From Haematococcus lacustris (lineage: Eukaryota > Chlorophyta > Chlorophyceae > Chlamydomonadales > Haematococcaceae): DNA of 64,000 nt. A model generated the notes under the pieces. It did not search any database and was not told the origin of the DNA. It saw only the letters and a program-made list of their open reading frames with translations. Position 1 is the stretch's first letter; every line of letters begins with the position of its first letter. This document shows, piece after piece, positions 46,601 through 58,017 of the stretch. The translations under genes were made by a program, and so were the position numbers. Location of the stretch: contig JASKMD010000027.1 in assembly GCA_030144725.1 (NCBI GenBank), positions 2,700,204-2,764,203 on the forward strand, written 5' to 3'.

Positions 46601-48042
46601 CATGTCCTTTTGCCTGTGGAACTGTGCCCGGCTTCATGCCAGTCAGCAACAGACCGACACCCTCCATGAAACACCCTGTTCAGGCTTCACAGACTGATGT
46701 GCTTGCCAGCAGGTGCCTAAGGCTGCTAGCTTGTCAGCCGTGGGCAGCTGACAGCCATGTGCTCGCCACGTGCCATTGGCTACATTTGCTAGGCAGTCAG
46801 GTGGGCATGGCAGCCAGGCAGGCAGGCAGGCAGTCAGGCAGGCAGGCAGGCAGGCAGTCAGTAGGTCAGTCAGAACTCTGCACCTGCAGCAGGCATGTGG
46901 CGAGGCGCAGGGCTGGCGCGTGCTCCAGCCCGCCCAGCCCACTGCAGCCCTGGCCTGGCCTCCTCCGAGTTCTGATGCCATGTCCGTGGCCACCCCCTGC
47001 GCTGCTGCTGCCGCTGCCGCTGCTGCTGCTGCTGGGCTCAACGCTGAGAGCCACGTCTGAAGCAGTCCCTTAGGCTAGCTCATGGAACCTAGCGCCCAGG
47101 CAGATGCTGCAGCTGAGACTCTGGTGCGATTGCTGCTGCTGTGCATGCTACACCTCACCCTCCACATGGCTGCTTAACTATGTGCTGCTGCATGTGTGCC
47201 GTCGCTGTGCTGACGCCAGTTGGCTGTGCAACAGGGAGCTGGTGAGCAACAGGACCAGGCACACGCGGCTGCCATGCTGAGGGTCACAGCGTACCATACC
47301 AAGGTTTCTGATTGATAAGCCATTGGCTGCAGGGCTACGATCAAGATGGTGTGCACAGCAACCTTACCACACTTACTCCCTGACGACTCCTCACCCACCT
47401 CCTCCCGCTTCCAGTCAAGCAGACGAAGGGCCCTGCGGCATGACAAACAGCAGCTCAGCTGACCTAGCCCATGGCGATACACGTGACACCAGAACTGCTA
47501 GCCTTGCCTTCATACTCACTACCAGTAGGCCATGCCCTCCACCCCCACCTTCCCTGCTCTGCACCACCCACTTCTCCTGCTGCGTCTCAGTGTTGAGCCG
47601 GCACTGGAGCGCCAGCTCCGGATTTTTGTACAGCCTAATCTTGCCGCTGTCTTTGACCTCCTCTGGATCCTGTGGACCTGCGAACTTGTCCACGAAGGCT
47701 GCCAAGCCCGTAAAGGGTACGGGCAATTTCTTCTTCTTCAATTCAGTGCCGTGAAGCAGCGGCGGCCGGGGTGCGAAGTAGTCTAAGATCTTTTGATTCA
47801 GCCCCGTCTTGTGCCCGGACTGCATGTTTTCCTTCAACTGCTTCACAATCTGCGACTTGTGCACGAAGCCTCCGGGCCCTCGCGGCCCCCCTTTGTCCGC
47901 AGGACGTCCTCCAAAACCGCCCCGACCCATCCTGTCTTCGCCAAAGAAATACCTGGAGTAAAAGAAACAGCCATTAGATTGATCGGATGGAGCTGTGTCA
48001 ATCACAGAGCTCAAGCCTTCCTTACTCGCGCTCCCGAGTCAT
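41421..48042 (-). CDS. SNRNP70: U1 small nuclear ribonucleoprotein 70 kDa (U1-70K), 9 exons
   Basis: U1-70K binds stem-loop I of U1 snRNA and helps choose 5' splice sites. Exons on the minus strand: 48042-48026, 47952-47572, 47432-47399, 45292-45230, 44084-43961, 42882-42744, 42183-42070, 41871-41701, 41520-41421 (TAG). All introns are GT-AG with matching phases; 1143 nt, 380 residues. The N-terminal part has the family motif [11 protein letters not shown] and [19 protein letters not shown], then GWDPHKD before the RRM. The RRM has RNP2-like TIFVAKL and RNP1 RGYGFIEF, followed by the family signature [12 protein letters not shown]. The tail is rich in Arg, Asp, Ser and Gly and ends DRDRRRRD. 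An N-terminal extension ([18 protein letters not shown]) precedes the usual start of the family. Confidence 0.96.
42966..43252. repeat. 28-bp minisatellite in a U1-70K intron
   Basis: About ten tandem units of CTGGCAGCACTCCCAGGCATG plus either CTGGCAG or CTTCCAG. The two unit types are interspersed in the array. Confidence 0.9.
43538..43602. repeat. (TCTG)n microsatellite in a U1-70K intron
   Basis: Sixteen or so perfect TCTG units, reading CAGA in the transcript. Confidence 0.95.
43640..43935. repeat. GGA-rich purine tract in a U1-70K intron
   Basis: AGGAGG and GGAGGGGGA repeats on the plus strand. They form the pyrimidine-rich stretch just downstream of the donor of the exon at 43961-44084. 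Confidence 0.85.
44375..44515. repeat. GATGGT/ATGATG imperfect repeats in a U1-70K intron
   Basis: Degenerate (GAT/GGT)n sequence without a long perfect run. Confidence 0.8.
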
Positions 48043-48371
48043 TTTGGCGCCGTAAGCTAAAGGTACTGAAGCAAATCGACACCCAGCCGGCGGGTGGCCG
48101 CTAGCTACTGGGAACGGGGCAGGCTGAGCGGTGTGTCGCGGTCGGTTAAAGTCGGTTGGTCTACAGGCTTGCCAGGAGGTGTCCTGAGCGATTCTGTAGT
48201 GCTAGGTGACATTGGTCCGTGCCGAGTTATACATGATGGAAGGCGAGAAAGGATGTGCAGCTGCTGGAGCACAGGTTTAGGCTCATGCCGTTGCACTAGG
48301 CACTCTGCTTCTGGAGCAATCCTCTGCACAGCTAAGCACGCCGTGCGCTGCAGGAAGGCTCTGAACAAGAG
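48043..48371. promoter_or_regulatory. shared upstream region of two divergent genes
   Basis: Lies between the U1-70K start codon (48042, minus) and the first supported exon of the methyltransferase (48372, plus). A short ATG frame at 48236 (MEGEKGCAAAGAQ) could be the first coding exon of the methyltransferase, but its splice donor (CAG/GTTTAG) is weak. I see no convincing TATA box. Confidence 0.4.
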
Positions 48372-51300
48372 GTGTCAGGCCCAGCCTTTACCTGTCGTTA
48401 CACAGCTGCCTTGCGCCATGTAGAGACCCAATGTGTCCCCAACCCAGTGATTGTCGATCACCTGGCACCACACCTGTGCGGACCCAAAGGCCTGCAACTG
48501 GCTCAAAAGGAGCTGCAGCAGTTGGTTGCAGCCCAGGTGACACACTACTTCACGTGACTCGGCAGCTCATTGTCTCAGACTTTGTTCGCAACAACTTCTG
48601 CATGCACTGACATTTAAGCACCCGTGTAGCTACGACTCGCATCATCATCACTGCTGTCATCAGCATCCTCATCATTGTCACCATCATCACCATGCATGGT
48701 CGTTTCACCACCGTTGCCACAAAATATCCATGTGCAGCCCTCTTTTTGTGCACTATGGGCCTCCACCACCTGGTCCACCTGGCTGCTGTCCCTGCGGCTC
48801 AGGGCCCTGGTAAGCACCTGAGAGTGCCAGCTCGCACCCGGCTGCTGGACGACCTGCTGCTGCAAGCCATACAGCAGCTCACCCTGGAGGGTCAGCCAGG
48901 GACAGTGCAGGTAGGGGTGCAGCATGGGCGAGCAGGCAGGCAGGCAGTGGGGCAGGGAGGTAGACTAGGGGTGTCACCACTAGGGACAGCGGCCTGACAC
49001 CAGGAATGTGCCGTGTATAGATAATGATGATGATGACCACACAGATGACATCACCTACCTACCAACCTACCAACCTACCTACATACCTACCTATCAAACT
49101 ATCTGACCACCTGACAACCTACCTACCCACCTGCCATCCCTCCAGGACTGGGATGATGTCTGCCAAGAGAGTGGGATTTCTCCATGGCTGCTGCTCAGGT
49201 GGTCAGCCTAGGCTGCGGCATGGACACCCGGCCTTGGCGCCTCACCTCACTGCCCTCTTGTGTGGCTTGGTCAGTGTGACCAGCAGTGTGACCTGGGCAG
49301 CATAACCTCGGCAATTTCACTTCAGCAGTGTGACCTCAATAGTGTGGCCCAGGCAGTGTGACCTGCCTAGTGTGACGTAGACAGTGAGCAGCTGGCCCAC
49401 CGGCTTCTACGTGCAGCATGGTGCCAGCAGTCATCAAATCTGGCCAGGCACTTGGCCTGGTCGGCTGCAGGTTTGACGTGGACATGCCAGAGATTGCAGA
49501 GCTGAAGCAGGCTGCTCTGCTGGCGGCAGGGGCCCAGACAGCTGCCTCAGAAGACCCTGGGTGCGCCCCGGCCTTCCCTCTCCTCTGTGGCTCCTACTGC
49601 ATGTCAGGTGCGGGGCCAGGGTGGCTGAGGGCCTAGGGTAGGTGGTGAGTGCCCCAGCCAAGCCACAGGCGAAAGCTTCGCCCTCGATGCACGCTGATAG
49701 TTTCAGGTCGTCATCGGCGTTGTCGTTGTCTCCTTCTCCAATCATATGAATGTATGTCACATTTGCTTTCAGCAGCATGGTATGCGGACCTTGCTTTTGA
49801 ACCTGGGCATCCCTTTCCAGAGATTCACAGTGCATCATATCCTCATGGCGGTGGGTATTCGAGCTGCCTGGCAGGTGCTGTAGCTCAGGTCAAGCCATGG
49901 GTGTCAAGCTTTGGCTCAGGCCATAGTCAGGATTCAAGGTTCTGCTGAGACCAAGGCTAACCCTCAGGTCAAAGCTCAGGTCAAGCCTCAAGTCAAGCCT
50001 CAGGTCAAGCCTCAGGTCAAGCTTCAAGTCAAAGCATGAGTGTCAAGGCATGGTGATGTGCCTTGCAAAGGCAGGTTGCTGGGGAGTGAGTCCCAGGCAT
50101 GGCTGTTGCATGTCAGATGGTTGTGATCAAGACCCCTCCGTGACCCTGACACCCTCACACCCTGACACACAGCTACCGAGCATTAAGAGCCAAGAGCCAA
50201 GTGCCAAGTGGACCCAGGGATGGCGCAGCACCCCGACCATTGTCACCCGACAACTGGCTGCGGTGCTGCTCCATTGGTGTCAGACCCACTGAGGAGCCTT
50301 GGTCCACTTGGCACTTGGCTCTTGGCTCTTAATGCTCGGTAGCTGTGTGTCAGGGTGTCACGGTGTCAGGGTGCACTACCTTTGCCAGTTATCAGCTGCT
50401 TGGTCCTTGGCACTAGGCTTGGTCGTTGCCAAGCGCTCTGGGGCACTTTACTCAGGAGCACACCTGAGCCGAATCTTGCATTGTTTACTTGTAATGTTAG
50501 TCACAATAGTGGGACAATGGCTAGGGTGGTGCGCTGGGGCTGTGTCTGCGGACAATCAGCTGGCTAGCTAACACCCTCGTGGGTCAGCCATGCATGGCCC
50601 GGTGAGTGACTTTTGCAAGTGTGAGTGCGGATGGTGCATTGCAGGGGCTGACCTGTCTTGCACCTCCTTGGCAGCCGTTCTGTCGGCGGCAGGGTTTGAT
50701 CCCAGGACCCCAACCATCTGGCTGCTGGTGAGGCCATGTTCAACACAGCCCACATTGATGTTGCTCGTGCTGTCCCATCAGCAGGGCTGTGTTCCTGACT
50801 AGAACATGCCCGCTTGTCCCGTGGACCTGCCCACTATTAAAAAACACATGCGCTCGTGTTGAGTTGACCAGACCACTGCCACACAGCGCAGATGCTGCCC
50901 ACCAGGCCCTCACCTATCTCTACAGCTTGCGCTCTGAATGCAGCTTGGTCAAGTAATATTCTGGACCCTTTTCATACCCGACCCTATTCTGACCCTGTCC
51001 TGCCGTGTGTTTCGTTTCTATTGTGTTTTAATACTATTGTGTCTTTTTTAGTATTTGTCTTGTGTGCTTGTGACCTGCCCCTGCCCCTGCCCCTGCCCCT
51101 GCCCCTGCCCCTGCCCCTGCCCCTGCCCCTGCCCCTGCCCCTGCCCCTGCCCCTGCCCCTGCCCCTGCCTGCTCCTAAACGCTCCCGACCTGCCCCACAA
51201 CTGACCCTGAGGAGTAGGAGGCGCTGATCTACTACATGCCGCTGGACGCTGCCGACTCACTGCTGGCCGCCATGGCCACCCTGAGCCCCCCCAGCAGCCG

Positions 51301-51940
51301 CCTCCTCCTGACTTGCATCGACCAGGAGTTGCTAGAGGCCTCACAGACCCAGCTGCCACAGAGCAGCAGGGGGGAGGCGCTGTCAGGAAGTAATGGCAGC
51401 AGTGAGGAGGGCACCACCCCAGTAGGGCCCCGAATGGAGCCCACTCACATTTTTGCAGGTAACATTACTGACATGCGCAACACTCCATGAAAACTGAAAC
51501 CCCATGCATGATCCATGCAGCATTTGCTTGTGGCTCTTATCAGCTGGACATGTGAAGTGCATGGCATCATCACTATCTATGCACTGGCTTATCGTCATGC
51601 TACCCCTTGCCTCTAAGCCTTGCTGCAAACCCATCACAATGGCACTGTGTACGGGCTGCAAGCCCATCCCCACAGCACTGGAAAGCTGGTCTGTGTTGAG
51701 TGTTTGTGCACGCATGACAAAGATTGAGCCTGATGGTGGGTTTTGGCCGCAGACCTGTGGTACTTCCACATGGATGAGCTGCTGGCCAGCCCTGGATACA
51801 AGTCATGGGCGACGCTGCAAGGCCCCGCCTCCTCCAAGCACCTGGCCGCCAGCCGGTTGCACGCAGACACCTACGTTGCCCTGTATGGCGGAGCAGAATG
51901 CATTGTGGTGGCCAGCCGCCGAGACGAGCTTGTGCCTTAG
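48372..51940 (+). CDS. SAM-dependent methyltransferase, leucine carboxyl methyltransferase family
   Basis: The family uses S-adenosylmethionine to methylate carboxyl or hydroxyl groups; the substrate here is unknown. Exons: 48372-48536, 48803-48910, 49199-49269, 49471-49560, 50173-50207, 50645-50727, 51218-51458, 51753-51940 (TAG). All junctions keep phase, giving 326 residues plus an unseen N-terminus, the usual family size. Motifs in order: YTAALRHVETQ, ARTRLLDDLLLQAI, the SAM-binding VVSLGCGMDTRPWRL, FDVDMPEIAELKQ (acidic pair after motif I), LAAVLSAAGFDPRTPTIWLL, EALIYYMPLDAADSLL and SSRLLLTC. The 35-nt exon 50173-50207 (YRALRAKSQVP) lies inside a large inverted repeat and is the least certain. 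The start codon is not fixed: position 48372 is a GTG that may follow an acceptor. Confidence 0.88.
50157..50358. repeat. 58-bp perfect inverted repeat
   Basis: Arms 50157-50214 and 50301-50358 are exact reverse complements, with an 86-nt loop. Similarity continues imperfectly outward for roughly 25 bp. The left arm contains the proposed 35-nt coding exon of the methyltransferase, so the right arm holds an antisense copy of it. Confidence 0.95.
51070..51169. repeat. (CCTGCC)n hexanucleotide array
   Basis: About 16 perfect CTGCCC units in the intron before the exon at 51218. Same unit, on the opposite strand, as the 480-bp array at 61727. Confidence 0.95.
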
Positions 51941-51981
51941 CGTGTGCCGGAACAACATGTTGGGCTGTGGGTAATCTGCCT

Positions 51982-51986
51982 TGTAA
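51982..51986 (+). terminator. possible TGTAA polyadenylation signal
   Basis: TGTAA, the usual green-algal poly(A) signal, occurs 42 bases after the methyltransferase stop codon. Confidence 0.4.
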
Positions 51987-52411
51987 TGCTGGCTATGCCT
52001 TGTGATGCTGTGGGTAACGTGCCTTGTGATGCTGGCTATGCAAAGTGTCTGACAGGTGGGTGCTGCCAGAGGGGCAGCTTGCATCTGGCGCCAGCACTCC
52101 CGTCTGAGGAAGGGACATCTTGCAGGCGTCAACGTGGCCCCCAACGTCAACCCTTAGGCACTTGGCACTTGGCCCACACGTATACAGACAAACAAAACTC
52201 ATTCAACAAGGAACAACATGTCGGCCTGTGGGTAATCTCACTCAGCTACTACAAGCACGTTGTAGCGTCCTCGGTCGCACCCTTGATGACTACCAACCCC
52301 ACTCCGGTGGCACTCTTTCCTGGGGCTAATCCCCCTTGACCACTGGGCACCTCATCAAAACTAACAGCTTAATGCTTTGTAAGGCTAACAGCCTGTGTAA
52401 ACTACTAGGGC

Positions 52412-52990
52412 CTATGCATTGTTGCGGGCCCGGCCATCAATGCCCCGCCAGAACTCTGCGGCCCGGTGCAGCCTCTGCTTGACCTTTGGCAGCCGGTCAA
52501 TGAGCCGCTTGTAGCCCTGCTGGTACTCCTTGCCAATGGGGGGCAGAGCCTCCAGGTCATCCCAGCGGCGCAGCTCCAGGGGGCGCTGCTTGCTCTCCCC
52601 AATGCGCTGGAAGTTAAGGCAAGGGTTGGTGTCCCGGTCCAGCCACCTGCCCCATGGGGGGGCCTGGGGTCGTGGCACTGGCCCAGGTGGGGGCTGGGCA
52701 GCCGGTTGGTCCTGTGCTGGGGGAGGGGGCTGGGCATGGGCAGGGGGAGGGGGTGGGGGTTGGGCCTGGGCTGGGGGAGGGGCAGGGGGGGCCTGGGCAG
52801 GGGGAGGTGGCTCCTGGGCAGGGGCAGGGTGGTGCGGAGCTGGGGGAGGGGGAGGGGGGTTGGGAGGCACCTGATGGCACCACTTCAGGCCCCGCACACA
52901 CTTAGCATGTCGCAGGCTCCAGGCTGGGCGCAACAGCCGGTGGTTGACATGGCCTGCTGGGGGTACCCAGTCTGCGGGCCTAGGCTGGTC
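52412..52990 (-). CDS. dispersed lineage-specific protein module, copy 1
   Basis: Open frame on the minus strand beginning about PADWVPPAGHVNHRLLRPAW, then VRGLKWCHQV. About 70 residues rich in Pro, Ala and Gln follow, and then a compact C-terminal part (DTNPCLNFQRIGE, WDDLEALPPIGKEYQQGYKR) ending FWRGIDGRARNNA. A second copy of the first part lies at 62411-62690. From memory, similar C-termini are frequent among predicted Haematococcus proteins, which suggests a mobile or high-copy element. No known domain recognised; no ATG near the start, so a gene 5' end is missing or spliced. Confidence 0.55.
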   Translation of the reverse strand, partial: DQPRPADWVPPAGHVNHRLLRPAWSLRHAKCVRGLKWCHQVPPNPPPPPPAPHHPAPAQEPPPPAQAPPAPPPAQAQPPPPPPAHAQPPPPAQDQPAAQPPPGPVPRPQAPPWGRWLDRDTNPCLNFQRIGESKQRPLELRRWDDLEALPPIGKEYQQGYKRLIDRLPKVKQRLHRAAEFWRGIDGRARNNA

Positions 52991-55719
52991 AGGCCGAATA
53001 CAGGCCGGCTGCCTTAGGCACCCTTAGGCACTTGGGCATACTTGGCAGTGCACCAGCACCATCCTCATCACCATCCTTGTCCTCGTCCTCGTCATTGTCA
53101 TGCCAGTCGATGTTGCTGCAGCAAATTGGCACGGCGCACTGCTGCAATACTGCGTCCAGGCACCTATTAATTATTGCCCCTTGTGTGCCGGGTGTGCTGG
53201 TCATAAGTGCTTCTGCCTTGCGTGTGTGAGTAACTGGGAGGTGCATGACGTGCACTTATCAGCAGCAGCTTATCAGCAGCAGCAGCAGCTTATCAGCAGC
53301 AGCAGCAACAACAACATCAGTACATGGCACTGGCTAGTCGGTGTTGCTGCATCTCACACACATCCAATACTAAAGGACTGAGTGTATCGTCATGCTCACT
53401 TGATGCAGGCACGCCATGGACATCCGTGAGTTGGTAGGGGTGTGCCAGGTTCATGTGGGTGCTCAGCCTGGCCGAGCGTGGCCTGGTCTTGCGTAACCCC
53501 TTCTTGCATGGCCCCGCTTTGAACTGATGTGCACCCTGGTGCGTACACCTTGCAATGATGGAGCAACGCCCAGGCCAGGCTTGGCCTGGCGCAACCTGCA
53601 TGACTCTCTAACGTGCATCGTGTGGTATCTATTGTAACGGCCAGTAGGGACTCATGAGATGTGCTACGCATGTAGACGTACATGCATATCACAACTACCT
53701 GAACCATTTGGCACAGGTGGTTGTAGTGGCGGGTGCGGATGTGGAGGGATGTGATAAAAGGGTGACCATGCTACTACATTGACATCATGCTATACATCCG
53801 AGCCAAACCTGAGCCTAACTTCCTGTGACAAAGGATATGTCTATGAATCAAGGCCAAAGGGGACCACCTTGGCAAAATTGATCAATGCACTGGGCAGACA
53901 TGTTATGGCCGCGGAGCGTAGGGAGATACATCGATAGTCCCATCATATTGTTGGTTGCAGGCGGCGCTGCAGCCGTTGCCAGGGGCGCCAATAGCAGGCG
54001 CAGCCAGCACATCTTGCTTCATCTGGGTTTACTACATCGGTCGAGAGAACATCCTGCTCAGCTCAGGGAGTTGTAAGTGATGCAAGCCCATTAAGTGTCC
54101 AAACACCTTCACACCAGTGCTCTCGAGCAGAAGCACTATTTGTGAGGTGCTCCACTTGGTGACAGATTTATGACAGACCTAACGAACGTGCACTTAGCCT
54201 GCAAGCGCATGGCAAAGAGGGTAAAATCGGTCCGACCGACAGCCTCAGCGGTGTAAGCCAACCTGATCACTACTGCATGGATGGTTTTTCCTGTTGTGTG
54301 CTCATGCTCATTGTTCGCACACAGTGTGTAACGCGCGTGTGTGCCGCTGACACTGGCACTGACAGTGTAAAGGAATCACAGCAGGAGACCCCACCGGCCC
54401 ATCGTCCCACCTTGCCCATAGGCCTACACGTCCACGACCGTACCGCGCCATCACTCTTCTATCGCTCCACGGCCAAGCTATCAACCCGTAACATTCCCAA
54501 CTGTCACGCCCCGCGCCGATGGCCAAAACGCGATTCGACCGCATGTCTGGTCATTCGTGCCTGGCCACGTCACGTCCAGCTGGCCACAGACCCCCGCAAT
54601 CGACCAACAGGCATGCAACCAACGTTCATCTCACGCTCGTGTCCGTTGATGCCGTTGGTTAAGCTGCCGAGCCAACTGACAGCCCATGAGCCATGGCAGC
54701 CCCCCTATGCTGAGAGACCCAGCCCCTTGCACTCGGGCCTACCCACCACCATGTACCCAACCCGCCCAACCCTAGAAGAAGTGATCTGTTCACTCAACAC
54801 CCCCAACACCCCAAACAGCCCACAGCACTTGCTCAACAGGTTTGCAACTTGGCAGCATGGGCATGAAAATGGCGCGCTGGGCATGAAATGGGCATGGAAA
54901 GGGCCCGCTGCTCTCCCAGTGCTGCCCTGCAACTGCATGTGCACCTACTTAGCACATAGCCACAATTGCACCCAGTCACATCCCAGGCTGAGTGTCCACG
55001 TCTCCCATGACACCCTTTTTTAAATGGAGCATGGCCTGGTGCACGCATCACCAGCCATACGCAAGGGGCAGGTGCCTAACTACTCAGCGCGCCAGGTGAC
55101 AGGCATAGGCAGCCAGGCAAAGCCAGGCAAGCCCACCCCAACCAACCCAACTGACTTAACCAACTCCACCTACCTTTCCCGTTTTCCCAGCAGTGGCTGC
55201 TTCTAGCACGGCAAGTGTTCTCTCTAGCCCCGCTGACTGACCCTGATGCTGTGTGCTGAGCCTGGCCTGTGTGAGAAGCTGGTTGTGACCTCCTCCCTGC
55301 ATGCAAATCACTCATCCATGCAGCTGCCATGCATGCATGCATGCATGCACACGGCATGCCCCCATACCACAAGCAGCATTGCACCCACCCACTCACACAT
55401 GACACCACCTGCACACCCATGCCACAACAGAGTGATGAGCTGGCTGTCCCACCCCTAACCGCCTTAACAAGCTCCAGCTGCCAACCAACCCAACCACCAC
55501 CTCCATCAGACAGCGCATTGGTAAGTCAGGCCAGTCAGGCCAGTCGGGGTCAAGCCAAGCGTTGCAAGCAGGGGTTGGGGCTGAAGTCAGTTGGGTGAGT
55601 CTGGAATGGCAAGGCCTGCAGCAGCCAACCTGGCAGGGGTAGGGTAGGCCCCATGCAGGAGAGGAACCCCTGCTGCAGCTGGCTGGGCCGGGCTGGGTGG
55701 TGGTGTGGGGTGCGACCTC
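52991..55719. other. no gene recognised
   Basis: A possible isolated exon follows an acceptor near 53960 (plus strand, frame containing FIWVYYIGRENILLSSG, then GTAAGT near 54073), but nothing joins to it. The 248-codon frame at 54277-55023 has no recognisable pattern and is not called. Confidence 0.5.
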
Positions 55720-57981
55720 TCACACCCTGAGGCGACGCAAACGTGTGATGACACCCGCCTTGACTTTGAACCGGTCCTGCAGCTTGAACCTGCAGGGCAA
55801 TTTCCACACCACCAGGGGCTGAAGTTGGGAACAGGGCAGGATGTCCTTCCCTCCATCAGAGTCACATGGCATCAGCCTTGTCACACTTTGATATAAGGCT
55901 ACCAGCATTGCTGATGCAACATCCTGGCCCAATGATCCGACAGATCAGGCGCTGTCAGAATGCTAGACTGCGGCTGCACAAGGGTCAGCGCTGAGCGCCA
56001 CCACCCTTACCCTCACTACCTGCCCCCACCCTCCACCCTTACCCTGGCCCCCTGCCCTGCCCTCCACACACCCTCACCACCCACCCTCATCCCCCGTCCT
56101 CACCTCCTAACCCTCATCCACCTACCCCTGTTCTCCCTTGCCCTCAACCCTCAGGCGCGCCCATCCTCACGTCCGCCGCCCATCTACCCATCCTCACTCC
56201 TCGCCCACCCTCCCACCCTCCGCCCCATCCTCACCTCCCGCCCTCACCTTCCACCCTCAGCCCCCTGCATGCCCTCAGCACCGCCCTCACTTACCTCCGC
56301 ATCCCGGCCTTGAACGTGTAGGTGACCACCACCACCGTGCTGCTGCTGCCACGGCTTTGGGCGTTCACTGCTGCCTGGGCCCGGTCGGCCCAGGCCGGGC
56401 GGTTGCCCCGCTGCACCTGCACCGCACCCGCCAGCACCGCTGCCAGGCTGCTGGGGCTGCTGCCAGCGGCCAGGGCGGCTGACTGGGTGGCAGCCAAGCC
56501 AGCCCCCAGCTTCAAGCGGCTGCGGCTGCTAGTGGGGAAGGGGGCTGAGGGGGAGGAGATAAGGGCAGAGGTCATCAGGGAGGTCATCAAGTTTCCAAAC
56601 GACCCGTTGCGCTTGCAGCCATGCAGGCTGCTGCTGCCGCTGCTGCTGCTGCTGCCGGATGCTAGCGTCACCACCTCCATGCTGGTTTCCACCTGGAGCA
56701 GGAAGGCATGCATGCATGCATGCATGGTGCTTGCATGACCATGCAAAGGTTGCATGGTCATGCTGCATGTCTATGCCCTACATGTCATGGAAGCCTCAAG
56801 AGGCCCAGGGCAATAAGCCAACCCCAACCCAGGCCCCGGCCCCGACCCCGGACCCCATCCACAACCCTTGTGCATCATGTGCATACAAGTCCTTTGTCCT
56901 CCACATTTGTGCAACCTTACCTGCCTGCCTACCTGCCCTCGCCCTCGCCCCTGCCCCTGCCCCTGCCCCTGCCCCTGCCCCTGCCCCTCCCTTCACCTGC
57001 CCCGCCCTCTGCCCTACTCACCCGTCCCTGCCCCTGCCCCTCCCTTAACCTGCCCCGCCCTCTGCCCTACTCACCTGTCCCGCCCTTGCCGCCAGCTGTT
57101 CCAGCAGCTGCTTGCGCCCTGCAGCCTCCTTCTGCTGCACCAAGGCTGCCTGGCCACCGGCCTGGTTGGCGGGCGTGCTAAGGTCACTCGCCCCCTCCCC
57201 TGCCCCGTCCCCGCCCTCAACATCAACAGCCTCCACCCCCAGCATCTTTAAAAACTGCTCCATGCCTGCATACAGCCATGCACCATGTTTTTGCATGAGT
57301 CAGCATGGCACACCGCAAAACATATCCTTGGTGAGGTCGAAACCATGCTGTGGAGTGTTTAAAGGACGGCATTTGGGACTGGCAACAGTCACTGCAGTGG
57401 CAGGTACGCGGCTATCACACTGCTACCACACTGCTATTATTTGTGCATTAGGGTCAAGGACGGCATTGGGGACTGGCGACAGACGCTGCAGACACTGCAG
57501 TCGTACTGTGCTACGTATGTGTGTGGGGTGCAGGAGTATGGGTGATGTACAGTGACTTGCAGCATTTGTGCAGCAGGGCTATCCTGGACTGCTGGCGTGA
57601 TGACCTTTCACCATGGTCCGTGTGGCCCATGTAGGCATGGCTGGTCTGGGTGGGCGGCAGCTAACAGACATACGCACAACAGCTGCCGTGGCTGCTGATA
57701 ACACGTCACCATGCAGCGGATACTCAAACAGGGTAATGACCGACAGCCTCACGTTATCTTTTCTAAGGCATTCCTCACCAGCGTTCAAGCGGCGGATGAT
57801 GGCGGTGCGGCCAACAAACTCCTGGTTGTCATGCGTCACCATAATGGCCTCCGCGGCAAAGGCACCACCCACTGCCAGGGCACTGCCCCACTTGGCGTCC
57901 CCTGTCAGCAGTGCCTGCAGCAGCAGCAGGGGGGAGGACGGTACCATCATCACCCTGGGCATGCTCATCATTGTCACCACT

Positions 57982-58017
<36 letters not shown>

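Noticed and set aside
48614..48753. Minus-strand acidic C-terminus (DDGDNDEDADDSSDDD)
   Set aside because: It is the product of a GAT-rich repeat; no upstream minus-strand exon joins to it, and the plus-strand methyltransferase exon is better supported.
54277..55023. 248-codon plus-strand frame
   Set aside because: No recognisable motif, no splice context, and composition like random sequence.
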